Shown: positions 1-8,745, counted from the first letter of the stretch. The stretch is DNA of 64,000 nucleotides from Phaeobacter italicus (GCF_001258055.1 NZ_CVRM01000036.1:62001-126000); one strand, 5' to 3'. The notes: generated by a model not told the origin, from the sequence alone. Numbers and translations: made by a program.

Positions 1-630
1 GGCGCGGATCAAGCGGACAAAGAGCGGCAGCATGATTGACGCCAGTGCCACGGAGGGCAGCATAATGTGAACCCATCCATCTGCCGTGGCAAAGTTGGTT
101 TCCCAATAGCCGAAGACATGGACGACATCACCACGGCCATAAGAGGGGAACCAGCCCAATTCTACCGAGAAGACAAAGATCATCAGGATCGCGGTCAGGA
201 AGACGGGAATGGAAATCCCGACGATGGACAGGCCCATGATGATACGGCTCAGGACAGAGTTGGGCTTGATCGCGGTATAGACGCCGAGGGGAACCGACAG
301 GCCGATGATGATCAGCGTGGCCCCAGCCACCAGTTCCAGCGTCGCGGGAAGTTTCTTCAGGATGACGTCCAGGGCCGGTTCCTTGAAGAAATATGAGGTT
401 CCCAGATCGCCCTGCAGCACATTGCCGAGGAAGCGGATGTATTGGGTCATAAAGCTGTCGTTCAGGCCCAGTTCGTCCCGGAGCTGCTGACGCACCTCTT
501 CGGAAACGGATTGGCCAACGAGTTCGCGCAAGGGGTCGCCCAGATTGTCCTGGATCGCAAAGCCGATCAGCGAGATGGCGAACATCACCGCGATCGCTTG
601 AAACACACGTTTCACGAGGTAAGCGAGCAT
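1..630 (-). CDS. Peptide/nickel-type ABC transporter permease (DppB class), partial
   Basis: Inner-membrane permease of a peptide-type ABC importer. I translated the minus strand from the ATG at 630. It starts MLAYLVKRVF and continues with a hydrophobic first helix, a periplasmic stretch containing DPLRELVGQSV, and an LGLNDSFMTQYIRFL segment, all typical of the DppB/OppB family. The 3' end, including the EAA loop that contacts the ATPase, lies beyond the left edge, so only about 210 of the usual 310-340 residues are seen. It follows the binding-protein gene at 779-2335 in the same direction, and the second permease and ATPases are probably to the left. Substrate is not determined by the sequence: peptides are the default guess, but this family also moves sugars, nickel and opines. 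Confidence 0.9.
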   Translation of the reverse strand, partial: MLAYLVKRVFQAIAVMFAISLIGFAIQDNLGDPLRELVGQSVSEEVRQQLRDELGLNDSFMTQYIRFLGNVLQGDLGTSYFFKEPALDVILKKLPATLELVAGATLIIIGLSVPLGVYTAIKPNSVLSRIIMGLSIVGISIPVFLTAILMIFVFSVELGWFPSYGRGDVVHVFGYWETNFATADGWVHIMLPSVALASIMLPLFVRLIRA

Positions 631-744
631 GTTTTGATTACCTTCAGTCGGTCACTTGTTGATGGACACAAAACCACAAACGCCCGTCGGGCGGCAGGGA
701 CATGCCCATTAAGAAGTGCAATTTTCGGGAAGCTGGCGGTGTGA

Positions 745-767
745 CCGGGGCAGCAGGGCCGCCCCGG
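745..767 (-). terminator. Intercistronic hairpin between binding protein and permease
   Basis: A perfect 7-bp stem (CCGGGGC / GCCCCGG) with a 9-nt loop lies just after the stop of the binding-protein gene and before the permease gene. There is no clear U-run on the minus strand. It is more likely a 3'-end stabiliser or partial attenuator, which would keep binding-protein mRNA in excess over permease mRNA, than a full terminator. Confidence 0.5.
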
Positions 768-778
768 CCGGATCAGGA

Positions 779-2335
779 TCACTCGACGACGAGATCACCA
801 AAGTACGGGAAGTTCAGAGCATTCACGATTTTCTCTGCGTGGACACCTTCACGTGCACCCCAGGCAAGGTTCTGCCAGTGCAGCGGGATGAAGGCGGCTT
901 CGTTGTAGAGAATACCTTCCAGCTTGCTCAGCAACTCGGCACGCTTGGCCTGATCGGTTTCGGCATTTGCCTGCGCCATCAGAGCGTCTGCTTCCGGGTT
1001 GCAGTAGTTGCCGGAGTTGTACTGACCGTTGCCGGTTTCCGCATCCGGGCAGTGTGTCAGGAACTGGTGGAAGTTGGCGGAGTCTTCGGTGTCAGAGTGC
1101 CAGCCGATCATCATCATGTCTGCTGCGCGCTCGTCGAACTTGGGCCAGTACTGCGCCTTCGGCATGGTTTGCAGGTCAACCTTGATGTTGATCTTGGACA
1201 GCATCGAGGCAACGGCCTGTGCGATCTTGTCGTCATTCACATAGCGGTTGTTCGGCGCCATCATGGTGACGGTGAAGCCATCTGCATAGCCTGCTTCGGC
1301 CATCAGAGCTTTGGCTTTTTCCAGGTCGTAACGCGGAGCGAGAGCCGGATCATGGCCGAGGTAGCCAGCCGGGCTGGCCTGTGCGCCAACGGTGCCGAAG
1401 CCACGCATGATGCGATCAACGATACCTGCATTGTTGACGGCAAAGTCGATGGCCTGACGAACACGGGCATCCTTGAACGCTTCAACACGGTCCTGGTTCA
1501 GCTGGAACGTGATGATCCGGGTGCCGGGCATCGTGATCAGGGTTGTACCGTCGTGCTCTTCGACGCGCTTCAGGTCGGTCGGCGGAACCGGCGCGATAAA
1601 GTCCACATCCCCTGCCAGCAGGGCAGCAACGCGGGTCGGGTCTTCCTTGATCGGGGTCAGGATGATGTTGTCGACGTTGCCCTCGGATGCGGTGTCCCAG
1701 TAGCCGTCGAAGCGATCAAAGACCACTTTTACGCCTTGCTCACGCTCGGTGACGGTGAACGGGCCAGTGCCAGAGAGGTTGCGCGATGCAAAGCTGTCGC
1801 CGTGCTTGACCAGCTCGGACTTGTCTTTGCCGTCTTCGGTGGTGCCGGTGTAGAACGCACTGTCCATCGGGAAGATGTAGGTCGCGGTGTGCAGGACCAG
1901 CGGATAGGGTTCTGAGGTTTTCAGATCAAACGTCAGATCATCCACAACTTCCACGTCGGTGAAGGACGCAAAGATACCCTTGAAATCGGGGCTTTGCTTC
2001 AGGCGGTCAAAGGTCCAGTCAACGTCCTTGGCTGTCAGGGCATTGCCGCTGTGGAAGGTCACACCATCGCGCAGCTTGAAGCGCATGGTTGTTTCGTCGA
2101 TCTGTTCCCAGCTTTCCGCCAGGCGCGGTTCAAACTGAAGATCCTGCGTCCAGCGGACCAGCGGATCAAAAACCATATGCGACAGTTGCAGGGTGCCGCC
2201 GGACAGCTGCTCATGCGGGTCCAGCGAAACCGGGTCCGCGTCATAGGCAACCTTGACGGTCACTTCTGCCAGCGCAGCTGTTCCCAGCGTTGCCGACAGG
2301 GTCGCAACTGCGAGCGTGCTCGCGAAAAACTTCAT
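779..2335 (-). CDS. ABC transporter substrate-binding protein, SBP_bac_5 family
   Basis: Periplasmic binding protein of a peptide-type ABC importer, 518 residues, which is the normal length. A Sec signal peptide covers about residues 1-23 (hydrophobic core, cleavage after ALA, then EVTVKV). The mature part has the family hallmarks DPHEQLSGGTLQLSHMVF near the N-terminus, WTFDRLKQ, and a C-terminal region with two cysteines around NSGNYCNPEADAL. A GGAGG ribosome site sits just upstream of the ATG at 2335. It is the first gene of a leftward operon with the permease at 1-630. The family binds di- and oligopeptides, but also glutathione, nickel and opines, so the ligand is open. Confidence 0.92.
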   Translation of the reverse strand: MKFFASTLAVATLSATLGTAALAEVTVKVAYDADPVSLDPHEQLSGGTLQLSHMVFDPLVRWTQDLQFEPRLAESWEQIDETTMRFKLRDGVTFHSGNALTAKDVDWTFDRLKQSPDFKGIFASFTDVEVVDDLTFDLKTSEPYPLVLHTATYIFPMDSAFYTGTTEDGKDKSELVKHGDSFASRNLSGTGPFTVTEREQGVKVVFDRFDGYWDTASEGNVDNIILTPIKEDPTRVAALLAGDVDFIAPVPPTDLKRVEEHDGTTLITMPGTRIITFQLNQDRVEAFKDARVRQAIDFAVNNAGIVDRIMRGFGTVGAQASPAGYLGHDPALAPRYDLEKAKALMAEAGYADGFTVTMMAPNNRYVNDDKIAQAVASMLSKINIKVDLQTMPKAQYWPKFDERAADMMMIGWHSDTEDSANFHQFLTHCPDAETGNGQYNSGNYCNPEADALMAQANAETDQAKRAELLSKLEGILYNEAAFIPLHWQNLAWGAREGVHAEKIVNALNFPYFGDLVVE

Positions 2336-2827
2336 AATTCGGTCCTCCCGTTACGGTGTTCTTTTTTATTCGGTACCGTAGGCCCCCCAAAACAATCCAA
2401 TGCCGATTGCAACGGTGCTATGCAAAATGGGTATAGTGAAAATAATGAAGATAAATCATATATTTACGGCATGATCTTGCGTGCCCTGGCTGATGGCGCG
2501 CGACAGTTATGCGGAAAATGATGCATCCGATTTGAGCGCACAGCTGCGCGATATACGGACAAAAGCGGTGCTGACGGGACAGCGCAGATGATCTGATGCC
2601 CCCCGAAATTGGTGGGTTGCAGGGGCAGAATCACTGCCGGACATCCGCGCGTAGCCCGCACTCTGTCCCTTATTTGGGAACAATGCCGACACTTGCTGAT
2701 CTTTGTCTGCCTTCTGGCCGCATTAATGCAACGTTAACCATGTCTCGATGCCTGAAATTTGCCAGAGAGGCCGTAAAAACGTATCCCCTTTTAATCAATT
2801 TGTTCCACTTGTCTGATGAGGGGCCCC
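2336..2827. other. Divergent intergenic region, 492 bp, no gene seen
   Basis: This stretch separates the leftward peptide importer from the rightward RTX gene and must hold both promoters. It is AT-rich around 2440-2475. It contains a short inverted repeat GCGCA-CAGC-TGCGC at 2536-2549 and the palindrome GCATTAATGC near 2720. The small open frames here have no ribosome site or recognisable product, and I do not call any. Confidence 0.5.
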
Positions 2828-3748
2828 ATGGCCAATGTATTTGTAGCCACCGTTCCTGGTGTTTCGTCTTTGCGTAATCGGTTGTCCTTTGACGGGCTGG
2901 AAAAGGGGCGCGAGGCCTTTACGACGGTTGTGTCCGACACAGAGCTGGAACAGGTCGGGTCAGACGGATCCATCCTGAGATTGTTTGGCAATTTCTCTAG
3001 CGAAGATCAGGCCGAATGGATCATTTACGCGATCGACCATTCGCTTGATGGTGCACCGATTATTTCCATGTCCGATCTGACGCTGAGCTTTTCAGATTTT
3101 TCGTCACTCGGGTCGAGCGAACTTTCGCGGCTGATGCTGGCAGGTGACGACAGGATTTCGACGCTGCAAAATTCAGAAAGCAACCTGCGCACTTTCGGGG
3201 GCAATGATGAGGTGCTGCTGGGTTCTGGCAATGATGTGGTGCGGGCTGGCGGCGGCCACGATCAGGTGCGCGGCGAGTTGGGGGACGATCGCCTGATTGG
3301 CGGCTACGGGCGCGATACCCTGCACGGCAACGGAGGAGAGGACATCCTGCGCGGTGGCGTGGGGCGCGACCTGCTATTTGCCGGTGTCGGAAATGACGAC
3401 GTCGGCGGAGGTGCGGGCGCTGACCGGCTGTTTGGCGGGCATGGGTCGGATGTTCTGCGCGGCGGTGCGGGTGCGGACCGGATCAATGGCGGCACCGGCG
3501 ATGACACCATGTATGGTGGGGCCGGAGCGGATGTCTTTGTCTTCAATCGGGGCGATCACACGGACCGGATCGTTGACTTTGAGGTTGGCGTCGACCGTAT
3601 TCGCCTGAACCGAGGAGCCGAGAGCATGGATGACGTGGATTTCGGTCTCGTCGGAGATGATGTGGCAATCTACTTCGCCAACGTCACTGTGTTTGTGGAA
3701 AACACCACGATCGCCGAACTTGATAACGCAGACAACTTCCTGTTCTGA
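2828..3748 (+). CDS. RTX (hemolysin-type calcium-binding repeat) protein
   Basis: Small acidic protein, about 306 residues. The first 120 residues match nothing I recognise. Residues about 124-238 are roughly a dozen tandem glycine/aspartate nonapeptides of the type GGxGxDxLx (for example GGAGADRINGGTGDDTMYGG), which bind calcium and fold into a beta-roll after secretion. A terminal segment of about 68 residues, including ADVFVFNRGDHTDRIVDFEVG and ending in an acidic-hydrophobic tail (NADNFLF), fits the uncleaved C-terminal type I secretion signal. There is no N-terminal signal peptide. I chose the ATG at 2828 because GAGGGG at 2818-2823 precedes it; an in-frame ATG at 2816 lacks a site. No type I exporter genes are adjacent. 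No enzymatic domain is visible. Confidence 0.85.
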   Translation: MANVFVATVPGVSSLRNRLSFDGLEKGREAFTTVVSDTELEQVGSDGSILRLFGNFSSEDQAEWIIYAIDHSLDGAPIISMSDLTLSFSDFSSLGSSELSRLMLAGDDRISTLQNSESNLRTFGGNDEVLLGSGNDVVRAGGGHDQVRGELGDDRLIGGYGRDTLHGNGGEDILRGGVGRDLLFAGVGNDDVGGGAGADRLFGGHGSDVLRGGAGADRINGGTGDDTMYGGAGADVFVFNRGDHTDRIVDFEVGVDRIRLNRGAESMDDVDFGLVGDDVAIYFANVTVFVENTTIAELDNADNFLF

Positions 3749-3762
3749 CCAGGGTCTGTTGT

Positions 3763-3787
3763 GGTGCCAACGGTGGCACCGGTTTTT
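3763..3787 (+). terminator. Rho-independent terminator after the RTX gene
   Basis: GGTGCC (3763-3768) pairs with GGCACC (3775-3780), followed by GG and five Ts at 3783-3787, 15 bases after the RTX stop codon. Confidence 0.7.
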
Positions 3788-3883
3788 GATACGCCTTGAG
3801 CCAGCGTCTTCGTGAAATGCTGTTTTCGGGGTAATCTCTATGTGTCAGCGTGTTTGGCTGGCCCCATCAAGGAGGGAAAGAAG

Positions 3884-4369
3884 ATGACATCTTTCAGCCG
3901 CAACCTGATTGCTGCCGTTGTTGGCATGGTGATCCCAGCCGTGGCCAGTGCTGACCCGATGCCGCGCAGTGCAAAGATCCCGGATACTCAGAAAGTCGCA
4001 AAGATCTACTCGGGCAAGACCGAACTTTGGACGAACAACTGTGGCGGCGGCATCTATTTTGCACCCAACGGTCAGGCGCGCGCGTGGTGTGCGAATTCCA
4101 GCGACAACCTTGGGGCCGGCACATGGAGCATCGATGCGAACGGGCGCATGTGCCAGGATCTGATCTGGTACTATCCTGACGGCCGCCGCGCCGGTGCGAG
4201 CCCTAGCGATAGATCCTGCATCAGCCATGTGGTGGATGCCTGGGGCACAGTCTGGCGCAGTTGGCCAAACGACCCGGAATGGTGGCCAGTGGACAAGAAC
4301 GCAGGTTTTGTCCGGGGCTATAAATTCCAGACCGAAGTCAGCCAGACACGATCAAAACTCGGGTTTTGA
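3884..4369 (+). CDS. DUF995-type secreted protein
   Basis: Predicted periplasmic protein of 161 residues. The start at 3884 is supported by GGAGG at 3871-3875; a longer in-frame start at 3812 has no site and would spoil the signal peptide. Residues 1-23 form a signal peptide (RNLIAAVVGMVIPAVASA, cleavage before DPMP). The mature part is rich in tryptophan and has four cysteines (NNCGGG, AWCANS, RMCQDL, RSCISH), which suggests two disulfides, and a GTWSIDANGRMC motif like that of DUF995 proteins of alphaproteobacteria. The family has no known function. It stands alone between two terminators, so it is probably a single-gene transcript. Confidence 0.75.
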   Translation: MTSFSRNLIAAVVGMVIPAVASADPMPRSAKIPDTQKVAKIYSGKTELWTNNCGGGIYFAPNGQARAWCANSSDNLGAGTWSIDANGRMCQDLIWYYPDGRRAGASPSDRSCISHVVDAWGTVWRSWPNDPEWWPVDKNAGFVRGYKFQTEVSQTRSKLGF

Positions 4370-4375
4370 TCATAC

Positions 4376-4407
4376 CAAAGGCGCCTCAGTGGCGCCTTTG
4401 TTCTTTT
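4376..4407 (+). terminator. Rho-independent terminator after the DUF995 gene
   Basis: A perfect 10-bp stem CAAAGGCGCC / GGCGCCTTTG (4376-4385 with 4391-4400), loop TCAGT, followed by TTCTTTT. It begins 7 bases after the stop codon. Confidence 0.92.
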
Positions 4408-4511
4408 GGGCCTGGGTAAAAGCCACGCCAATGGCCCCGTCGCAGTTTTTTGCAATTCTTTGCGCTTTGGGCTTGCGACTCTCTCAGGACAGCAGTAAAC
4501 CCCGCCGCAGT

Positions 4512-4588
4512 GGACCGATAGCTCAGCTGGATAGAGTACTTGACTACGAATCAAGGGGTCGGGGGTTCGAATCCTCCTCGGTCCGCCA
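4512..4588 (+). tRNA. tRNA-Arg (anticodon ACG)
   Basis: A full cloverleaf of 77 nt. The acceptor stem GGACCGA pairs with TCGGTCC, then discriminator G and an encoded CCA at 4586-4588. The D-arm has AGCTCAGCTGGATAGAG, the anticodon loop reads CTACGAA with anticodon ACG flanked by a TTGA/TCAA stem, and the T-arm is GGGGG-TTCGAAT-CCTCC. ACG is read with A34 converted to inosine, serving CGU, CGC and CGA codons. Confidence 0.97.
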
Positions 4589-4695
4589 CTACCCCCACAA
4601 GATAATGCCTTTGAATTTGTCCGGTCGCCCAGACGTTTGGTCATGGCGTTTACCGGGTGCTTGCCTGTGAATGCGGTGCTTTGACTGGCCAGCCG

Positions 4696-5892
4696 TCAGG
4701 TTCGACATATCCTGATGATCAAAGGCAGGATTGCCAAGACCAGGACGGCTCCAACAACATATGGTGCGCCGGGAAAGTAGATGCCTTGGTCATCGACAAA
4801 GGTTTCAAATACCCCGGTCAGTGCAATTGGGGCGGCGACGGCTGCAACTGACGACAGAGAAGCAATCACCCCCTGCACCAAACCTTGCTGATCATCCCCC
4901 ACCCGATTGGCAGCAAATGCGGTCATCAAGGGAGGGGCCATGTCGGATAGCGCTGCAATGGGCAGAAAGACGGCTACTGCCCAGATCGCACCTGCAAATC
5001 CAAATCCGACCATGCCGACGATCGCCGCGCCGCTGGCTAGAATAAGTGTTCGGCCATCGCCCAGGCTGCGGGTGAGCCGAGGTAACAGGCCTGCCTGCAC
5101 AATCGCAATCAGGACACCGTATGCGGAAAGGCTGAGCCCAATGGTGAAACCATCCCAGGCAAAGACTTCGCGTCCCCAAAAGGCCCAAAGGGTAGGGTAG
5201 ACGAGATTTGCAAACTCAAAAACGAAGATGCAGAGCAATGGTGCGGCAAGGCCGGGAATGGCAAAGGCGCGCAAGATTGATCCAAATGGGTTAATGTCAG
5301 CTCTGCCGAAAGAACGACGGTTCTCTGGTTTGAGCGATTCCGGCAGGATGAACAACCCGAACGCAACATTCAGCGCAGAGAGGCCCGCGGCGATCCAGAA
5401 CGGGGCAGTGATATGCAAGCCCGATGCCACGCCGCCAAGGGCAGGGCCAAGGACAAAGCCGATGCCAAAGGCGGCACCAATCATGCCAAAACTTGCGCCG
5501 CGCTGCTCGGGCTTGGCAATGTCTGAGATATACGCGGTTGCCGTGATGTAGGTTGCCCCTGCCATCCCCGCGATGATCCGCCCCAGCAAGAGCACCCAAT
5601 AGGTCTGCGCCATCGCCATGATCACATAATCCAGCGTCAGGGTCAGGAGAGCCGCGATCAGGATGGGTTTGCGACCGTAGGCATCCGACAGGCTTCCGAT
5701 AATTGGCCCGCACAAGAACATGGCAGCTGCATATGCGGACATCATGATCCCGCCCCATAGCGCGCCTTCTGCGGTGCTGGCTGCACCCACTCGGTCCATC
5801 AGATCGGGCATGATCGGAAAAACAATACCAATGCCGATGGCATCGATCATCAGGGTCGCAAGAATAAAGAGAAATGGGCCGGTCAGTTTCAT
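4696..5892 (-). CDS. Tet(A)-type MFS drug/proton antiporter
   Basis: Inner-membrane efflux transporter of 398 residues with about 12 hydrophobic helices. The N-terminus (LATLMIDAIGIGIVFPIMPD) and motif A at residues 66-76 (GSLSDAYGRKP) are those of the TCR/Tet family (DHA1 group). The motif C-like stretch IGAAFGIGFVLGPALGG is also present, as expected for an antiporter. No TetR-type regulator is adjacent, so this is probably a chromosomal multidrug or metabolite exporter rather than an acquired tetracycline resistance gene. Resistance cannot be claimed from sequence alone. It points toward the tRNA and has no visible operon partner. Confidence 0.88.
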   Translation of the reverse strand: MKLTGPFLFILATLMIDAIGIGIVFPIMPDLMDRVGAASTAEGALWGGIMMSAYAAAMFLCGPIIGSLSDAYGRKPILIAALLTLTLDYVIMAMAQTYWVLLLGRIIAGMAGATYITATAYISDIAKPEQRGASFGMIGAAFGIGFVLGPALGGVASGLHITAPFWIAAGLSALNVAFGLFILPESLKPENRRSFGRADINPFGSILRAFAIPGLAAPLLCIFVFEFANLVYPTLWAFWGREVFAWDGFTIGLSLSAYGVLIAIVQAGLLPRLTRSLGDGRTLILASGAAIVGMVGFGFAGAIWAVAVFLPIAALSDMAPPLMTAFAANRVGDDQQGLVQGVIASLSSVAAVAAPIALTGVFETFVDDQGIYFPGAPYVVGAVLVLAILPLIIRICRT

Positions 5893-6065
5893 GCGCCTAA
5901 CGGATACGGGATCGGCGTGGGTGGCAAGTGTTAAAACCTGTCATTGCTTGCGCTCTTGCTCGCGCGCCCAGCAAATTGTTTTGCGATCAGTTGTTTTGGC
6001 AGTACCGTCGCCTGATGGGCCCGGGAACGGTGCCAAGAGAGCCGATCAGTCGGGGAGTGAAAAAG

Positions 6066-6821
6066 ATGCTGGATCAGCAGAAGCTTGCAAATATTGCCCA
6101 CTGGGCCGAACGTGTTGATCTGGCCGCGGCCTTTCGGTGGACGGCGCGGCTCAATATGCACGAAGCCGTGGCGAACCATTTCAGTCTGGCAGTGAATGAA
6201 GACGGCACGCAGTTCCTCATGAACCCCAATCAGCGCCACTTTGCGCGCATCAAGGCGTCGGACCTTTTGCTTTTGGACGCTAATGATCCCACCACAATGG
6301 ATCAGCCTGACGCGCCGGATCCAACGGCATGGGGTTTGCATGGCTCGATCCACCGTCTTTGCCCGCATGCGCGCTGCGTTATGCATGTCCATTCTATTCA
6401 CGCCACGGTTCTGGCCTGTTTGGCAGACAGCACACTGCCTCCGATCGATCAGAATACCGCGACCTTTTATGGGCGCATGGTTGTGGACGAGCAGTTTGGC
6501 GGGTTGGCCTTTGAAGAGGAGGGGATGCGCTGCGCCCTGCTTTTGAAAGACCCGAAGGTGCGCGTCATGGTCATGGGCAACCACGGGGTTCTGGTGATCG
6601 GGGATAGCGTCGCTGATACGTTCAACCGGCTCTACTATTTTGAACGCGCCGCTGAGACCTATATCCGCGCGTTGCAGACCGGACAGCCGCTTCGGGTGTT
6701 GTCGGACGAAATTGCAGAAAAGACGGCGCAGGAGCTAGATGACTACCCCGATCAAGCAGGCCGCCATCTGTCGGAGCTGAAAGCGATCCTGGACGAGGAA
6801 GGGTCAACATACGCCAGTTGA
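6066..6821 (+). CDS. Class II aldolase/adducin family protein
   Basis: Predicted cytosolic metal-dependent aldolase-fold enzyme of 251 residues. The start at 6066 is preceded by CGGGGAG, about 8 bases upstream; a longer frame from 5928 adds 46 residues with no family match. The zinc-site histidines are visible as HVHSIH (residues 107-112) and in MGNHGVLV (H173). The order HGSIHRL, HVHS, GNHG is that of the family, whose members include fuculose-phosphate aldolase, ribulose-phosphate epimerase and various decarboxylases. No sugar kinase or isomerase is nearby, so the substrate cannot be guessed. It is convergent with the AhpD-like gene. Confidence 0.88.
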   Translation: MLDQQKLANIAHWAERVDLAAAFRWTARLNMHEAVANHFSLAVNEDGTQFLMNPNQRHFARIKASDLLLLDANDPTTMDQPDAPDPTAWGLHGSIHRLCPHARCVMHVHSIHATVLACLADSTLPPIDQNTATFYGRMVVDEQFGGLAFEEEGMRCALLLKDPKVRVMVMGNHGVLVIGDSVADTFNRLYYFERAAETYIRALQTGQPLRVLSDEIAEKTAQELDDYPDQAGRHLSELKAILDEEGSTYAS

Positions 6822-6836
6822 CCCCCTTCTTACCGC

Positions 6837-7175
6837 TCAGGTGGCCGAGAAGGTGTCAAATGCTTTCAGGGCTTTGGCACTGTAGGCCATCGAGGGACCG
6901 CCACCCATGTAGGTTGCCATGGCGAGCGCTTCGCAGAATTCGTCTCTCGTCGTGCCAAGGCGCACCAGGGATTTTGTGTGAAACCCGATGCAGGAGTCGC
7001 ACCGGGTGGCGATTGCGATTCCAAGTGCCATGATTTCCTTTGTTTTTTCGCTAAGGGCGCCATTGGTTTTGGCGGCGGCCCCCATAGCGGCAAAGCCTTT
7101 CATGGTGGCAGGAACTTCCTTGGCGTAGGTGTTAATCTCACCTTCGATTTCTGACATGAATGCGGTCCAGTCCAT
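6837..7175 (-). CDS. Carboxymuconolactone decarboxylase family (AhpD-like) protein
   Basis: Small helical protein of 112 residues with the AhpD-type motif CDSCIGFH: redox cysteines 59 and 62 and histidine 66, in the order E-x-C-x-x-C-x-x-x-H. Family members act as alkyl-hydroperoxidases or thiol-disulfide partners; many are uncharacterised. It follows the amino-acid importer permease by 29 bases in the same direction and may be cotranscribed with it. The start at 7175 has an AAGGAGT ribosome site immediately upstream. Confidence 0.9.
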   Translation of the reverse strand: MDWTAFMSEIEGEINTYAKEVPATMKGFAAMGAAAKTNGALSEKTKEIMALGIAIATRCDSCIGFHTKSLVRLGTTRDEFCEALAMATYMGGGPSMAYSAKALKAFDTFSAT

Positions 7176-7204
7176 CGACTTTGACTCCTTTTTTGTGAAT
7201 GGGT

Positions 7205-7969
7205 CTAGCTTCGTTCATCCGATCCCATCCGACGTTCCAGCCAGCGGACACCTGCGCTGATGAGAAGAACAAGGATCAGGTATTCCAGGATCAGGAGTGT
7301 ATAGATTTCAAGCGGTCGGTATTCCGTGACCACCAGCTCATTTGCCCGGCGGGTCAGCTCCTGCATTCCGATCACACTGGCAAAGGCGCTCATCTTCACG
7401 ATGTAGATGAACTGATTTGCAAGCGGGGGCAGGATCCTGCGGATGGCCTGTGGCAGGATGACGTAACGCATGGTTTGCGCATAGCTTAGCCCGACCGTCT
7501 GGGCAGCTTCGCGTTGGCCCTTGGCGATGGACTGAATACCCGCTCTGTAGATCTCGGCTGTGAAGGCACTGTCCGACAGCGCCAGCGTGATGATGGCACC
7601 CCAGAATGGGTCAATCGGGACGTTCAGGCCCATCGACCTGAAGATGATCGGCAGGCCATAGAACACCCAAAACAACATCGGCAAAAGCGGAATGGCGCGG
7701 ATCAGTTCGACATAGACCCTGTTGACGATGCGCCAGCCGCGTTTTTCCGACAGGCCCGGCAAAGCCACGAGAAGACCCAAGACAATGGAGATCACCGCCG
7801 CAATCACAGAGATCAGAATGGTGTCTCCCATGCCGGAAATGAGAAACTTGATATTGGTCCAGCCAGCCGCGGTTGTGGGGTCGATGACATACCAGCCCCA
7901 TGTGGCGGAGGATCCGCAACCTGCCAGAACCGCGAGCGAGGCCAGCGCCAAGAATGATGAAATCCGCAT
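7205..7969 (-). CDS. Amino-acid ABC transporter permease with N-terminal lipoprotein signal
   Basis: Permease of the polar amino-acid uptake family (HisM/GlnP type), 254 residues. The transport domain has the family patterns LLVALPGLS, YVELIRAIPLLPML, an EAA-like loop around REAAQTVGLSYAQTMRYVILPQA, and a C-terminal helix. It is unusual in starting with a type II signal peptide: residues 1-18 are charged, hydrophobic, then LAGC with the cysteine at 18, followed by GSSATWGWYVIDP. So the first segment may be cleaved and the new N-terminus lipidated. It sits between the ATPase gene (8-bp gap) and the AhpD-like gene. Alternative downstream starts would remove the lipobox, but I see none with a better site. 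Confidence 0.9.
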   Translation of the reverse strand: MRISSFLALASLAVLAGCGSSATWGWYVIDPTTAAGWTNIKFLISGMGDTILISVIAAVISIVLGLLVALPGLSEKRGWRIVNRVYVELIRAIPLLPMLFWVFYGLPIIFRSMGLNVPIDPFWGAIITLALSDSAFTAEIYRAGIQSIAKGQREAAQTVGLSYAQTMRYVILPQAIRRILPPLANQFIYIVKMSAFASVIGMQELTRRANELVVTEYRPLEIYTLLILEYLILVLLISAGVRWLERRMGSDERS

Positions 7970-7977
7970 GGTCTGCC

Positions 7978-8718
7978 TCAGTGCTGAAGTATTTGCGACA
8001 AGAACGTCTTGCAGCGCTCTGACTTTGGGGTGGTAAAGAAATGGTCCGGCGGACCCTGTTCAACGATTTCGCCGCCATCCATGAAGACCATCTTGTCCGC
8101 AACCTTGCGGGCAAAACCCATTTCGTGGGTGACCACCACCATGGTCATACCGTCCTGCGCGAGGGTGATCATGACATCCAGAACTTCGGCGATCATCTCG
8201 GGATCAAGGGCTGAGGTCGGCTCGTCAAAAAGCAGTACCTTGGGTTCCATGCACAGCGCCCGCGCGATTGCGACGCGCTGTTGCTGGCCACCGGACAATT
8301 GCGAGGGGCGTTTGTCTGCCTGATCGGGGATGCGCACGCGTTCCAGATAACGGCGCGCGCGTTCCTCGGCCTCTTTTCGGTTCAGGCCGAGGGCCTTTGT
8401 CGGCCCCAGCGTGAGGTTTTCCAGAACGCTTAGGTGCGGAAATAGATTGAACTGCTGAAAGACCATTCCAAGATCGCCCTGCATAGCGCTGTAGCTGCGG
8501 GGGTCATTGGTGATCTCTTGGCCAAAGACGCGGATGATGCCGGTGTCATGTGGCTCAAGTTTGTTGATGCAGCGCACAACAGTTGACTTGCCAGATCCCG
8601 ACGGCCCGCAGATCACGACCTTTTCACCGCTGGCCACCGTGAGATCGATATCTTTGAGGACGTGGAATGTGTCATACCATTTGTTGACACCGCGCAGCTC
8701 GATTGCCGAAGCAGCCAT
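7978..8718 (-). CDS. Amino-acid ABC transporter ATP-binding protein (GlnQ/HisP type)
   Basis: ATPase subunit, 246 residues, full length. Walker A is GPSGSGKST (residues 38-46), the Q-loop is in [10 protein letters not shown], the signature LSGGQQQR is at 141-148, Walker B VLLFDEP at 161-167, and the switch histidine in VTHEMGF. These sequences are those of the PAAT family that moves polar amino acids. It heads a leftward operon with the permease at 7205-7969 and is transcribed divergently from the binding protein at 8844-9614. Confidence 0.95.
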   Translation of the reverse strand: MAASAIELRGVNKWYDTFHVLKDIDLTVASGEKVVICGPSGSGKSTVVRCINKLEPHDTGIIRVFGQEITNDPRSYSAMQGDLGMVFQQFNLFPHLSVLENLTLGPTKALGLNRKEAEERARRYLERVRIPDQADKRPSQLSGGQQQRVAIARALCMEPKVLLFDEPTSALDPEMIAEVLDVMITLAQDGMTMVVVTHEMGFARKVADKMVFMDGGEIVEQGPPDHFFTTPKSERCKTFLSQILQH

Positions 8719-8735
8719 ATGATTTCGCTTTTTTT

Positions 8736-8745
8736 GAACTAGTTC
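8736..8745. promoter_or_regulatory. Short palindrome in the divergent promoter of the amino-acid importer
   Basis: GAACTAGTTC, a perfect 10-bp palindrome, lies 18 bases upstream of the ATPase start and about 100 bases upstream of the binding-protein start. It could be a regulator half-site pair, but such short palindromes also arise by chance. Confidence 0.3.

Noticed and set aside
716-1915. 399-codon open frame on the + strand
   Set aside because: Antisense to the peptide-binding protein gene and without any family pattern.
4696-5892. Acquired tetracycline resistance gene
   Set aside because: There is no TetR gene, mobile element or change of base use nearby, so a native MFS exporter is more likely.
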